Notes: generated by a model not told the origin, from the letters alone. DNA of 64,000 nucleotides from Welwitschia mirabilis (GCA_051453625.1 JBOZIK010000001.1:204143929-204207928), one strand, 5' to 3'. Positions 47,025 through 58,574 are shown, numbered from the stretch's first letter. Numbers and translations are program-made.

Positions 47025-48130
47025 CTAGTTGATTTAGGATTATTTGAATTAAAGATATATTTAATGTTGAAATATCTCAATAAGATTACAAATATCTTTA
47101 ACTTATTAGACATCTTTCTTGAGTCTAATGAGTTGATAAAAGACATCTTTAAAGTGTTATATGTCTATCCTAAAAGTTCTATTATCTGTAACCAAGACTT
47201 AGTTTTGTAAAGATGTCCTTAAAACTGTAAGACATTTATCCTTTTAATGACTTGATAATTGGATTGCATGAAGTCCTCTTTAAGGATGAAATACATCTAT
47301 ATCATGAAACATATATGTCTGTCTATTGAAAGACATCTATCCTACCAGTCAATTTTAAAATAAGATCTGAAAAATGCTAAAGCAAAATTATAATAGCAAA
47401 ACTTAAATGCTAGGTTATCTACTATCATTTCTAGAAAAATTATAACACTTCAAAAGTGAATTTAAATCCTCAAAAACATCATTCTTTCATGATATTTAAT
47501 CAAATATGAGAATCTTTTCTTTTTATAAGATGACATAAAAAATCTTCAAATGGTCAAATCCTTTGAGAAATATTTAAAGATTATTAATCCTTGATTTAAT
47601 TTCATAAGTATGAGTTTTTATAATTTCTTATTGAATGATATGGACTTTTATTTCGTCAAAATATCCTAATGTTTAACAAATTTCAATGTATTTAAGCATC
47701 AAATGAATTAGTAATTGAAGTATGAAACATTCAACCTTAATTCACTTAAGCGACTGAAACATTTATTGTTGTTGAAACTTATTAAAGTAGAAATGGAGAA
47801 TTTATCAATATTTCAAGCATTTAATCAAGCATCAAGCACAAAATGAAGCACACTAAAATGAGTCCTTAGTTTGGTAGAATTATGTTCATCTCTTTAACAG
47901 GTATTAATCTTTTTTTATTTTGTGCCTATTTACATGTTGTTATAATTGAAGTGGATGGCATTCCATTCTACCTTACTAATAGGAAGTAAATTCCTTTTCT
48001 TTTTCTTTAAAGAAAACATAACTTCCTAAAACCTATCTTAATAAAACATAAAAAATAAACCTATTTAACTAATTGAAACTAAGGCATACATGAAAAACAT
48101 TATGTATAGTATTATGATGGTTACATCAGA
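47025..48130 (-). repeat. Probable LTR-derived flank of the reverse copia
   Basis: AT-rich sequence between the foldback and the reverse-strand copia pol. It holds AGACATCT/AGATGTC(C/T) boxes at about 47,110-47,340, like those in 51,250-51,700. A long pyrimidine run at about 47,991-48,011 (purine tract on the minus strand) is placed as expected near a 3' LTR. I could not align it convincingly with another LTR, so the call is tentative. Confidence 0.4.
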
Positions 48131-48399
48131 CCACATAATATGAAAATCCCTTATTTGGAATGATGTAATTAGAGTTGACATCTTTAACTTAAATCAAGTT
48201 TATCCTTGAAAATAAATTCTTCATCATAAATGGAGGTAACTTCTATATTATGATATTTGTACATTGTTTTTAAGTTAAAATGTACATGGGTGTTACAACT
48301 TCTTCCTTGACTTTGTATTTGATAAAATAGTATTTTATTTCAATGTGCTTTGACTTGTTGTAAAGCTTATGCTCTTAAGAAAGTAAAATGACTAATATG

Positions 48400-49670
48400 T
48401 TATTAATAAATATATCAATTAGTATCTCCACATTAATCTTTATCTAGTTAAATAATTTTAAAAATCCAAATACATATTGCAAAGCATCCTTCATAGAAAT
48501 ATATTTAGCATTAGTTGATAACAATGAAACTAAAGGTTTTTTTTTTTTAACTTTTCCAATAAATTGGATAGTTTCCATGAAAAATTATGGCATTTGAAGA
48601 TGATTTTCTGTCATTTGGACTTCCAAGTCAATCAAAATTAGAAAAACAATGTAATATTCCATCTCCTTTTTCAAATTTTAAGCCATAATTTAATGTTTCT
48701 AATACATACCTCAGAATGTATTTTAATGTAGTCAAATAGTTTTCTCTTAGTTCAATCATAAATCTACTCATAAATGAAGTTTTAAATTCAATATATAATC
48801 TAGTGTGGTAAAGAAACCTAAGAGAATAAATATACTTCTATATAATGATGTATTAATTCTTCTTGGGTCATTACTTTTGTTAAGTTTCAAATTATAAGAT
48901 AAAGGTATTGATGTTACCTTTGCATCATGAAGACCATACTTATTCATAATGGCTTATGCAAACTTACTTTGATGTATGTACATATAGTCTTTACCTTGAC
49001 CAACTTGAATGCTAAAAAAATATTTTAAAATGCCTAAGTCTTTCATCTCAAATTTGGATGTTATCTCTTTTTTAAATTCATCAATCGACTTATGAGAGAA
49101 TGTAAAAAATAAAATATCATCAACATAAGAAAAATCATAATGCACTTACCATTCTTATGTTTGAAATATAATGGGGGTTTTCAAATACATGATTTATAGG
49201 CTCTTTTGATAAGGTAATTATTAATTCTCTTAAATAATGTCCTTGACACTAGCTCCAATCATACAGGTCGTTTTTCAACTTCCAAACCTTATTCTCTTAG
49301 CCTTTCATAATATATCCTTTAAATTGGAAAATATATACCTCCTCTTCTAAGTAACTATTTAAGAATGCACAATTTACATTCATTTGATGTATCTTGTACT
49401 CACCATGTATTGCCAATGAAATCATAAATTTAATTATTTTAAACCTTACCACTAGTACATATATCTCTTTATAATTAATGTGTTTCTTTTGTTTGTAGCC
49501 TCTTGCTACTAACCTTGCCTTATAACCTTTGACATTTTCATCCAATTTTATTTTGTAAATTCATTTTGAATCAATCATCTTCTTATCTTTTGGTCTATCA
49601 ATCATCTCCAATGTATCATTTTTCATAATGGCTTTCATTTGTTTATCCATTGCCTCTTTCCAAATTATAG
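48400..49670 (-). pseudogene. Copia reverse transcriptase and RNase H, minus strand
   Basis: 49,297-49,545 contains KGYKARLVARGYKQK, YKIHQMNVNCAFLN and YLEEEVYI, the opening motifs of Ty1/copia RT; the catalytic Asp of Q-M-D-V is Asn (about 49,378-49,380). 48,954-49,145 contains the catalytic box YVDD (49,116-49,127), intact, followed by FEMKDLG and a F-x-x-I-Q-V segment. Further downstream (about 48,540-48,640) DDRKSSSNAIIFHGNYPIYW matches the copia RNase H motif D-R-K-S-T-S-G. Frames are interrupted, so no complete enzyme. Confidence 0.88.
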
Positions 49671-49899
49671 ATGTAATTGCTTCATTAACTTAATTTAACT
49701 TAGTTACTAATTTTAAGTAAGTAACATGAGTATAGCTTACTTGACTTTTTGTGAACCTTCTTTTGAAATTTTAATCAAGCATTTAAATTGAAAGATGATC
49801 TCTTACAAATTTTGATGAAACTTATGGTTGATTGGAGGTGACCTTTGGCAATTCATTATTTTATTCATCCATGAAGTATCGAACCTTGGATTCATCAAA

Positions 49900-50700
49900 C
49901 TTTACATCTCTTAAAATAAAGCATTTATGGCTGATAGAATTAAAACAATGGTACACATAAGATTTAATATTATAACCAACAAAAATGCATTTTATACTAC
50001 TTGCATCTAGTTTTGATATTAACTAAATTGGAATATGCACCCAACATATATAGCCAAATATTTTTAAATGAGATAGCATTAGTGCTCTTGAAAATGAGCT
50101 CTTAAGGTCTCTTACCTTGATTACATGATGTAATAACTCTATTGAGAAGATAAGTTACTATTATAATAGCCTTACTCTAATATGTATTTGGCAACTTAGC
50201 TTAAATAATCAAACATATAGTTATTTCTTATGTTATGCCATTTTTCCTTTCTGCAATTCCATTAGATTAAGGAGAATAGACATATGTGATTTATTTTTGA
50301 ATGTCACATTTCTTACGAAATTACATAAAATATTAATTCATAAATTCACCACCTTTGTCACTTCTAATTACTTTTATTTTTATGTTTAATTTATTTTAAA
50401 CATTATTCTTGAAATATTTAAAGGCAAACAAAGCCTTGTCTTTTCAATTTAATAAGAAAGACCAAGTATATGTTGAATAATCATCCATAATAACCACAAA
50501 ATACTTGAAGCCCTTAAATGTAGAATATTACATTGGTCCATAAAGATCCATGTGAATCAACTCCAATAGTTATGTCTTTCTTTTCATTATGCTATTGCGA
50601 AGACTTACTTTTATTTTTCTTTAATGCATGTTTTACATATTTTATTTGAAATGAAGGAGAATTTAATTTCCAATATAATTTGCTATTTTTTCATATTCAT
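49900..50700 (-). pseudogene. Copia integrase, minus strand
   Basis: Readable motifs in order on the minus strand: a degraded first-Asp region near 50,500-50,560, IKVIRSDKGGEFMNQYFM (second catalytic Asp kept, about 50,340-50,390), and NGIAERKN (catalytic Glu kept, about 50,245-50,270), then YLLNRV and a N-I-W-L-Y/G-C region. This is the standard rve core of Ty1/copia. Stops occur at Gln and Trp codons. It lies upstream of RT, which is the defining copia order. Confidence 0.85.
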
Positions 50701-51250
50701 CATATTTTTTTATGTGTAATGAACTAATTTCATATGTGTAAAATTGAATCAACTTTAATTTAAAAAGACATAGGAGTTAATTCTAACATTTTTTATGCTT
50801 GTTGTCCACCTAATGCAATTAACGCATAAATTTGATTTGAGAATCTTTTAATATTATATGTAATACCTTAATTATCTCTAATTGTGAAAATAGCCTCATA
50901 AGATAAAACTTTAATTTCTTTTTCTACCATTTATTTAATAGATAGAAGAGAATTTCACAACTTTAAAACATAAAAAACATTATGTACATTAATATACCTA
51001 TCATCATTCAAGGTGAGATTGACATCACTGATGCCTTTTATTTTAATGCATGCACCATCTCTTACTTTAATGAAATATAAATATATGGGCCTAAAATTTT
51101 AAAATATTTTTGTTGGTAAATCTAATTTTGATAATTTCACTTATAAAATATTTTGTGTCATTGTGTAAATAGATTAATACAAATAAAATCAGATCTTGTA
51201 TAGCATAAGTTAATATCATATTTTTAAGATAATACCTTACAAAAAGTGTA
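50700..51250 (-). pseudogene. Copia protease/pre-integrase region, minus strand
   Basis: Translation reads VRDGACIKIKGISDVNLTLN, then a HNVFYV-x-K-L and LLSI segment, which matches the region between the copia protease active site and the GAG-pre-integrase domain (V-x-L-x-N-V-x-Y-V-P...N-L-L-S-V). The protease active site itself and all of gag are missing; the element is cut off near 51,250. Confidence 0.72.
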
Positions 51251-52642
51251 AAATTGAAATTGCAAAATCAATTAACTGAAGATGTCTACAAAATGAAAAA
51301 CATCTATGGTAAAGATGTCTAGACCTTAAAGACATTTTTAGTGAACACATTTGTAGATTAAAGACATCTATGATGTATTAGCTTTCAAGTTAGAGATTAA
51401 AGACAAGTATCTTATTGACTATGCTGAAAGATGAATCTAATGTATATGAAAAGCATTTAAATGTTTGGAGACATCTATGCTAAATTGGAATACGTAACAA
51501 AGTCATTTTATTATTTAATAATTATCTTACTTTTTAGATAAGCTACAAGATTTACATCATGGATTCATGATCATGGAGAACTAAAAATTATATAGTCCAA
51601 TTATCATCAAGCTTTGAGTACTTTAAATGAAGATGTCTATTGGGTAAAAATGTCTGACTGTTAATAGACATCTATAATTTTGAAGACATCTTAAAATAAG
51701 ATTCACATCAAATAAAAATAAAGATGCATGCTTGATGCTTAGACACTTCTATCCATTGCATGACAGTTACAAAGTTCATATGGCTACTATCAAAGGTCAA
51801 ACGACTAGCATCTTTCAAATGGTGTAACAACATAACATGAGTAAATAAATTATACATTAATGAAACATAATGAATCAATATAGCATAAAGGATCAAAGTT
51901 TAAAACTAATTATAAAGAATAAAAGCTATTAGTTATAAAGGAACTCTCAGCATCTACATTATTTGTTCTTAGATCCTACATTGCTACATCATTTGTTTGT
52001 ACTTATGCTAATGACAACAACAAGGAACTCAAGCTCATAATTAAAGATAAATATTTTAGGATTATTGTTGTATTTTTCTATTATATTTTACATTGTTGGA
52101 CTATCTCATTCTTCAACATTATTATAAAGATTATTATTGTATTATCAAACTCATTATAAGGTAATCCTTGTATGGCTATGCATTAAGGTTATACCTGTGA
52201 GTACTTGTATTAGTGTTTGCTACCTTGTAAGAAGTATTTTACTTATATTATTATATTTTCCTAAGGGGAATAATTTACTCTCTTACAAGGATAACCTTAT
52301 ATTGTTGTTGTATTTTCATAAGAGAAAGATGTTCCTATCTTAAGAGGAACATCTTACTTTTTAGTTGTGTCTATGTGCACATTATTATATTACCTGAGGG
52401 AAAGAAGAGGCTCTCCTATTATTGTAAGGTTGGTATTGAATTAAAGCCACTATATCGTATAGGTTAATAATATCTAGAGGTGTGAGATGAAGCTACTCTC
52501 TGTGTCTGGACTTATCCAGGTTGGGGAACCACATTATTTTAGTAACATATTTCTATTATATTATATTTTTAATTCCATTCTTAGTTAAAATTTTATTTGA
52601 TATAACTCATTTACCACTTCCATCTAAGTTTAAGAATCCTCA
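51250..52642 (+). repeat. 5' LTR of the forward copia fragment
   Basis: The right end is fixed by a primer site directly after CCTCA at 52,642. The left end is taken where the reverse copia stops and is uncertain. The first 450 bases carry seven AGACATCT/AGATGTCT boxes. The reading frame at 52,137-52,343 has no recognisable content. Confidence 0.55.
51275..51695. promoter_or_regulatory. Cluster of AGACATCT / AGATGTCT boxes
   Basis: Boxes near 51,282, 51,314, 51,363, 51,470, 51,633, 51,666 and 51,684 occur in both orientations. Both forms are one CpG transition from the palindrome AGACGTCT, whose ACGT core is a known plant bZIP-binding core. A regulatory role is inferred. Confidence 0.5.
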
Positions 52643-52644
52643 AG

Positions 52645-52660
52645 TAATATCAGAGTAGGT
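52645..52660 (+). other. Primer-binding site of the forward copia
   Basis: TAATATCAGAGTAGG follows the LTR end; it matches TGGTATCAGAGC with two G-to-A changes. Confidence 0.7.
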
Positions 52661-52694
52661 ACTCACAAAAAGGAATAACTTCCTTAAGTGAACT

Positions 52695-53500
52695 ATGGAA
52701 GGGGTGCCATATGTTAGACATTTGCTATTCAATGGAATAAACTATACCTATTATAAGATGAGGATGAAAGTGTTATTATAGTATTTTAAGTTTTGGGTTA
52801 GACAAAGTAATTAAGAATAATAAACAAAACCTATAAAAACCATCATAGATGCAAAAAAGATAAAAACATCTAATGATGAAGCTCATCCTTCTTACATGGT
52901 TATTGTACATTCTCAAAAAGAAAAAATGAGAAAAAAGAAAAGGATGAATCAAAAAATGAAGATAATAAATGTATGGATATTTAGAAAAGATACAATTTAA
53001 TCTTTAAAAAGTTTGTCAAATTTTAAAAGGTGTATACCAAGATGGAAAAACTACTTCATACTTGTGAATAATCTTAACAATAAGAAAATAATGTTTGTAA
53101 TAAATTACCTTCTAAAAACTCAATTCTTAAAGCTAAGATTTATAGACTAACATGGGATTTAAAGAATCTAATATAGGAACTATTAGATTTAAAGAAAATT
53201 AATGAAAAAATTACCCAAGAAAAGAAGACATTGAATCTCATGCTTGGATAATCTAAAAGCTCAAATGATAAAAGTGGCTTAAGACACAATGAAGCCTCTA
53301 ATAGCACTTCACTCTTTTTTCCTTAAAAAATGGAATTATAAGCCAAGGTATGAAAGTTTAATGTTTATAATAATATTATTTGATATTATTATCATAATAG
53401 AGGTTGTTATCAATATAAGTGCCTAATGAAATTCGAAAATAGGTATTATACTAACAATGCTAAGAGGACCCATTAGAACGGTATAATATTTTTTATAGGA
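52695..53500 (+). pseudogene. Copia gag, forward fragment
   Basis: Starts at ATG 52,695 (MEGVPYV) and continues with LLFNGINYTYYKMRMKVLL, the DUF4219-type N-terminus of copia gag (F-x-G-x-N-Y-x-x-W-x-x-x-M). The central UBN2 core is missing, so an internal deletion is likely. From about 53,040 a coiled coil is readable (LTWDLKNLI, KINEKITQEKKTLNLMLG, SSNDKSGL), followed at 53,376-53,430 by a zinc-knuckle remnant in which Cys codons have become Tyr. Not functional. Confidence 0.8.
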
Positions 53501-53549
53501 TAAACAAAAAAAAATTGGATAACAAAATAAAAACTAGTAATTTTAGAAT

Positions 53550-54055
53550 AAATTACACTTACAGTAGTAAAGAATCACATTTGATACATTGATAATGACT
53601 ATTTAAGACACATGACTAGAGATAAATCTATCTTTGCCATATTAGTGGAATAAGATAAAGAAGTGCTAATCTTTGGAGATAACATAGAAGCATCTATCAA
53701 AGCTATTAGTACTAGTGAAGGAGGTAATCTACCAAAGGTGAAGGATGTATTTTTTATATAAGGTTTGCAACACAATCTTTTAAGTATAAGTTAATTATGT
53801 AATGCAAACTTTTTCATCACTTTTACAAAAGATGATTGTATCATTAAAGAATGAAATTCAGGCCAAGTTTTATTTGTTGGAAGAAGGAAGTTAAATGTTT
53901 ATGTTACTAGTTTACAAGATATTTCTAACAATGTAATCAAGTTTATATTAAGCAAAGAAGATAAATAAGAGATATGGCATAGGAATCTTGGCCATATGAA
54001 CAAAGATATATACAAAATTTTATCTATAAAGGAAATGGTAAGAGTACTTTTGTTA
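53550..54055 (+). pseudogene. Copia protease and GAG-pre-integrase, forward fragment, truncated
   Basis: DNDYLRHMTRDKS (about 53,595-53,635) lines up with the copia protease site D-S-G-C-S-R-H-M-T-G-D; Ser, Gly, Cys and Ser have each changed by a single transition. Then DVFFI, LLSIS, VLFVGRRKLNVY and WHRNLGHMNKDIYK (about 53,975-54,025), the GAG-pre-integrase motif W-H-R-R-L-G-H. The element ends abruptly near 54,055, before integrase. Confidence 0.82.
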
Positions 54056-54181
54056 ATATATAAAAATTGAAATTTATATCAAGTGTTTCAAGCCAATTTA
54101 ATATAAATGAAGATATTAATTTAATTGTTTTAATCATAAAATATTTCTTTAATTGTTTTTAAAATAAAATTGAATATTATG
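54056..54181. other. Short spacer, nothing recognised
   Basis: AT-rich sequence between the truncated copia and the next LTR. Confidence 0.5.
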
Positions 54182-54676
54182 TGATGGGTGGCTTAGATGA
54201 TAAAATAAGTTCAAAAAGTATCACAAAATAATATCAGAAACTATAAAATAATTCTGGAAAAATGTAGAAGCTATGATACTACTAATTTAGAATAAGAACA
54301 CATCATTAAATAAAATGACATTAAAGGCTCACTAAAGTACTAGTTGAAATTTAACCATTTAGTTCAAAATTCATCATCATAATAGTCTTTTGATGAAGTT
54401 ATTTCAACTAGTTAGATTATTTATTATAGCTTAATTAATATGTACATATACTATACCAAGGGAAAGTAATCAAAGAAATAAAACATAATAGAGGTTAAAA
54501 AAATTTCTAAGTAATATCTATTTCTAAGTACTAAAATTATTCTAGTTGATGTTCAGCTACACAAATAGGAGACAGATAGAAGTAATATTACTTTTTCAAG
54601 GTATGCACATAATGATACTCGAATTCTTTTTAGCTTTATATTAAAATACCAATTATTACATAAATAAGAGCTAATA
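54182..54676 (-). repeat. 3' LTR, left copy
   Basis: Begins TGATGGGTGGCTTA, like TGATGGATGGCTTA at 63,572. The right end is set before the pyrimidine run GTTCTCCTTT (purine tract AAAGGAGAAC on the minus strand). About 495 bp. Confidence 0.65.
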
Positions 54677-54963
54677 AACTGTGTTCTCCTTTGTAGGTAA
54701 CACAATGGAATGTAGGAAAATGTTGCTCACACCATTATAGGCTAACGGGAGTTCGCTAGCTTGATCTTCTTTCCTTTTCTGCTTCTAGAAGCATTTTGCT
54801 AAAAAGATCCCTACATTGGGTGGTGATCACATTCTTATACCCATATTAGTTTTTCTATTTTCATTCTTTGCTCTTGAGAATAAGTATATGGTTGAGGTTG
54901 TTATGCTGATCTACTACCTCAACCTTCTCTTTCATCTTTATGCCACTTGGCATCCTGTACCTG
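54677..54963 (-). pseudogene. Possible second exon of the sense extra ORF, left copy
   Basis: On the minus strand a good splice acceptor (TTTCATTATTGCATTTCAG, ending near 54,963) is followed by VQDAKWHKDEREG, then QPQPYTYSQEQRMKIEK. The right copy keeps VLDVKWHGDQRES and SYTYSSEEK after the same acceptor (near 59,105). The acceptor and similar peptide in both copies suggest an exon, but stops are frequent and no family is recognised. Confidence 0.4.
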
Positions 54964-55212
54964 AAATGCAATAATGAAATATATGCATACTAACCTACTA
55001 ACATACTAACTAATTAACTTATTGATTAGTAAACATAAAGATAGATAAAAACATTTATTTACTAATAAAATATATAATTAAAATAATGAAAAATATTCAT
55101 TAATAAGCAAGATTTACATAAAATTGATCCTCATTAATTCCTCCAATCTAAAATTTTTATTAGTCGATTAAAAAGCAAATTATTTTTAAGAGATAAAAAT
55201 ATGGACTTGTGT
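54964..55212 (-). other. Putative intron or spacer
   Basis: AT-rich sequence between the two sense-strand coding stretches; no coding signal. The right copy has a similar stretch with a GTAAAT donor-like motif near 59,327-59,332. Confidence 0.35.
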
Positions 55213-55775
55213 TAAGGATGTTTAAGATATCCCATAGAATGGTAGACTTCCCATGACATGTTCATTGTACAAGAAACTTAGAAAAGCAGAAGCTACAGAT
55301 TCCCATCCTGTAATTTTAGTGCGATGTAACTGTTCTTGTTTTTCATACTGAAAATCAGCACTTTTAATCTTAATAGTTGCATAAATGTGATCATAGTTTT
55401 CTTGGCTTACATTAGTTACTTCATATTCTAAAAACCACAAATTTCCTACATAGAACTCATAAAGTTCTATACAAGAATTCTTCATTGAGTAGAATCCTTT
55501 TGAAAATCTAACCTACTTAATTTAGTTGCTTTTATCTCCTTATCTCTTAGAAGATTTTATCTTTCTGGAAAAATTTATCCCCTTGACATTTATTATATCC
55601 AATTCTTTATTAATTTACTCCTCAGAAAGTCTTATTTGCATTTGTATAAAGCAAACATCCATTTTCTCTGATATTCTACTTAGCTTTTTAAGACAATTCT
55701 TTTACTCAAAGCATAGTCTAAAACAACTTTTTTGTAAACTTTTCAAAGCTCTATAATAGGAATGATCACTTTCCT
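55213..55775 (-). pseudogene. Unrecognised sense-strand ORF, left copy
   Basis: A continuous minus-strand frame of about 185 codons with only TAA, TAG or TGA in place of Gln, Trp or Arg. The longest open part is 55,222-55,485 (87 codons) with CIELYEFY, TNVSQENYDHIYATIKIKS, FQYEKQEQL and ASAFLSFLYNEHVMG. Upstream, ALKSLQKS, LKKLSRISEKMD and QIRLSEE suggest helical, possibly coiled-coil structure. The same frame is conserved in the right copy. It sits between gag and the 3' LTR, where some Ty3 lineages carry additional or envelope-like ORFs. I see no clear signal peptide or membrane segment. Compared with the right copy it lacks about 175 bases at its N-terminus. Confidence 0.6.
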
Positions 55776-57300
55776 CATGAAAAGGATTTGATGAGGATCA
55801 TAAAGACATAAGAGAATGATAAATGTAAAAGTTATAGGTCTAATTTTACTGAATATAGACAAAAACTTATACTTGCAATGCTCTAATTTCACATGATTAA
55901 AGAGTAATTGTGATTTGAGCTAAATATAAAATAGATCAAAATAAAGTTTTTTCATACTATGTTGATGTTGGACAAAATTAGACCACATGCTAGTATGGTG
56001 GAAGTCCAAAAATGTCACTGAAATGGAGATGACATTGTGGCACTCACTTGGTTGATGTGACGTGAAGTTGATATTATGATGGGGGTTATTTAGAATGAAG
56101 AGGGATCATCAATAATTACTGTAACTAAAATGATGAGATAATTAGAAGGCATATTTAAGTGGTATTTACTCTTTGTAATACTAAATTCAATGAGGAACAT
56201 CAAGAACTCATGAGTTATCAATAGCAGTCATCAAATCCACTATGGAGATGATTGAAAAAGTTCAAAAGTGGTTATTAAGAACTCAATTTCCAATGAAGTC
56301 CTTTGAATTCTTACTATCATCATAATTAAGGTAAGTGTAAATGAAAAAGTAAAGTCTCATGATAAAGTTCTAGAGAGAAGTTAAGAGGGGTCATCAAGAA
56401 TGAGACCTTCCTCTTCTAAGGCAAGTTTGAAGGATTAAAGTTGGTTTAAAATCTAGTCTAAAATTTTAGCTTTGGGCTAGTGTCAGTTAACTTCTAGAAC
56501 TTGCATACTAAGGGTCAGGCTTAAAATTCAATTTGAAGTTTTAATTACAGATTGTATTAGTCAATTAAACCTTTATTTTCTTTTGATTATAGGATGAATA
56601 AATGCTTGGATTAGCTCAATTTCAATTTAAAGTCTCAACTTCAAGTTGGTATCAGTTAATCGCATGATATGTATTTGAATGCAAATTTTTAGAGCAAAGA
56701 AGATGAATACTTTGGCATTACATGTAACTTAAAATTTCGACTTTAATTTGGTATTAGCTAAAAGATTTTAAGGTTTGAATGGTTGATGTAAAATCTAATT
56801 CAAAAGTTTTTGCCTTGGATTGGCGTCTATAAGCCAAGTGGTATCCCTTATTCCATTGATTTCAAAGTTTGATTTACGATGGAATTTTATTGTAGAAAAT
56901 CATCAGTAACTTCTCTTTCTTATTCTTCCTTAGAAAGAAATAAAATAAAATATTTTCTAAGTTACTAGTTATGACCTAAAAATTGTCTTTTGATTAAAAG
57001 AAATTTGCAAGTTTATGGTAATTGTTTAATGATGTAGTTTATAATAGTAAGATTTGATGGGTCCCTATAGTGGCATATAGCTCAAAAAATCTAAATTGAT
57101 CATAAATCAATCTAAAGTATCAACTTTAGATTGAATCTTGGTTAGTTTGTGATCCCTTAATTCCAAAATTATTTAAATATTTATGCTAACAATTGGCACA
57201 CTTTTACTATTTAGTAAAATAAATATATCAGTTTTATCTAATCTTTCACTTTAAAATCAAACATGTGTGTACTAGATAATTTAATTAAATTATACTTGTT
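55776..57300. other. Non-coding middle region of the left copy
   Basis: No protein-like frame on either strand. It aligns with about 60,120-61,595 in the right copy. Confidence 0.5.
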
Positions 57301-57322
57301 AGATAGGAAGGTAATATTTGTG

Positions 57323-57330
57323 CTATAAAT
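57323..57330 (+). promoter_or_regulatory. TATA box of the antisense ORF
   Basis: CTATAAAT, 103 bases upstream of the ATG, followed by a CT-rich leader (CATCTCTCTCTATCTG), as in plant core promoters. The right copy keeps CTATAAA at 61,621. Confidence 0.55.
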
Positions 57331-57432
57331 TATTTTTTTTCATGTTGCTTATCCATCTCTCTCTATCTGAGCTTAAGAATTTTTTTACTTAGTTATGTTT
57401 CACTTTTTCTCTTCTTTTCTTCTTTAATCCCT

Positions 57433-58104
57433 ATGGATTACACTTCTTCTTCTTCTCCTATTGCTTCCTTTGACATCAGGAAGATGAAATGTTGCTTATT
57501 CAACTTGGGTTCAATGTGAATAGACATGTACATTAGCATTATAAATTCTTAGTCATCTCAAATCTCTGTTAGGTCTAAAAATGTAGTACAATAGTTTCCA
57601 TACTGCAATTATAGTTCAATTGCTAAGGTTTTAGATGCCTTGGATTCCTTCATCACTAAGGTTGATAAAGATTATTTTGGAAGTAATTTTACTTCTTCAA
57701 GCTTTGGTCCTTTTATTTATCACTTAGTAAGGGCTTATCTGAGGTTGAAGACTAAAGAATCAGATTGATAGCTCAATTATGAGGAATCAACTTGTAACAT
57801 TTCTTTAAGTTAGCTAGCTGAAGAGATGCAGGTACTATAGAAGTAAGTCGATCAGCTTTAGGAAACCAACCTTATCTTAAGCGTTCTTATACTAAATTTT
57901 AATAAGAAAAATATAAATAGGATAATATAGGATACTAAACCTTATTAAAGCTTTTGGGTAGCCCACCCAAAGGAAATTAATATGCTAACTAAATCTATAA
58001 GTGAGATGCATCTATTACCCTTGGATGAGAATTTTGTAGGATCAACATCAAATACTAGGAATTCTCATAGGAGGAATAAATATTTTGATTACTTTAAGAA
58101 TTGA
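57433..58104 (+). pseudogene. Unrecognised antisense ORF, left copy (223 codons)
   Basis: A single + strand frame from ATG to TGA without frameshift. It starts MDYTSSSSPIASFDIRKMK, continues with VLDALDSFITKVDKDYF, FGPFIYHLVRAYLRLK, a probable coiled coil (LAEEMQVL...VDQL...ETN) and ends LLPLDENFVGS and NKYFDYFKN. The dozen or so internal stops are TAG, TAA or TGA codons, nearly all one transition from CAG, CAA or TGG. TATA box, CT-rich leader and AATAAA surround it, so it looks like an independent transcription unit opposite to gag. The Grande elements (Tat lineage of Ty3/gypsy) are known to carry an antisense ORF; I cannot establish homology. No known domain seen. Confidence 0.6.
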
Positions 58105-58193
58105 GTTTCCTAAGTTGAAGAGTAGCTTATTTAATAATTTAAGAAGTGTTTTTGCTTTTATTTCTACAAATGGATGTAATAACTACCTTGCTT

Positions 58194-58199
58194 AATAAA
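58194..58199 (+). terminator. Polyadenylation signal AATAAA after the antisense ORF
   Basis: Lies 90 bases after the stop codon, followed by a T-rich stretch. AT-rich context makes chance occurrence possible. Confidence 0.4.
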
Positions 58200-58474
58200 G
58201 TTTTTGATTCTTACTTCAAATAAATTATCTTTTACTATTTTTACTTTATTATGGACACATCTATTCTATTAAATGAAATACAAACTAAAAAATTTGTCAA
58301 ATTGTTAAGATCATGTAAATTGATTCTAAAACTTTAAAATCTTCTTTTAGCTTAAACATAATTTAATAATTATGCATGCTATTGAATTGAAAATATTTGA
58401 ATACATATTCCATCATAGACTTGAATATTTTCTTCTAGTTTCTTTTCTTTTCTAATCTCTAGTTGTGATAAGGT
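58200..58474. other. Sequence before the gap, unassigned
   Basis: Not present in the right copy, where the alignment stops at 62,336. No pol motif visible in it. Confidence 0.4.
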
Positions 58475-58574
58475 NNNNNNNNNNNNNNNNNNNNNNNNNN
58501 NNNNNNNNNNNNNNNNNNNNNNNNNNNNNNNNNNNNNNNNNNNNNNNNNNNNNNNNNNNNNNNNNNNNNNNNNN
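58475..58574. other. Assembly gap (100 N)
   Basis: Joins the internal part of the left copy to the LTR of the right copy. Confidence 0.9.

Larger units (their letters stand above)
54182..58474 (-). mobile_element. Ty3-like element with extra ORFs, left copy (cut by gap)
   Basis: Starts with an LTR (54,182-54,676) and runs through two unrecognised reading frames to a 100-N gap. It aligns with the right copy (54,432-58,058 against 58,575-62,336) base by base with indels. Orientation is taken from gag in the right copy, which lies at the other end on the minus strand. The gag end of this copy is lost in or beyond the gap. Confidence 0.7.

Noticed and set aside
54182-58050. Reading the 3.9-kb repeat 54,182-58,050 / 58,575-62,336 as very long LTRs
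   Set aside because: A purine tract near 54,680 and 58,820, a homologous LTR start at 63,572 and gag next to it fit a short LTR of about 0.5 kb with two copies of the element better.
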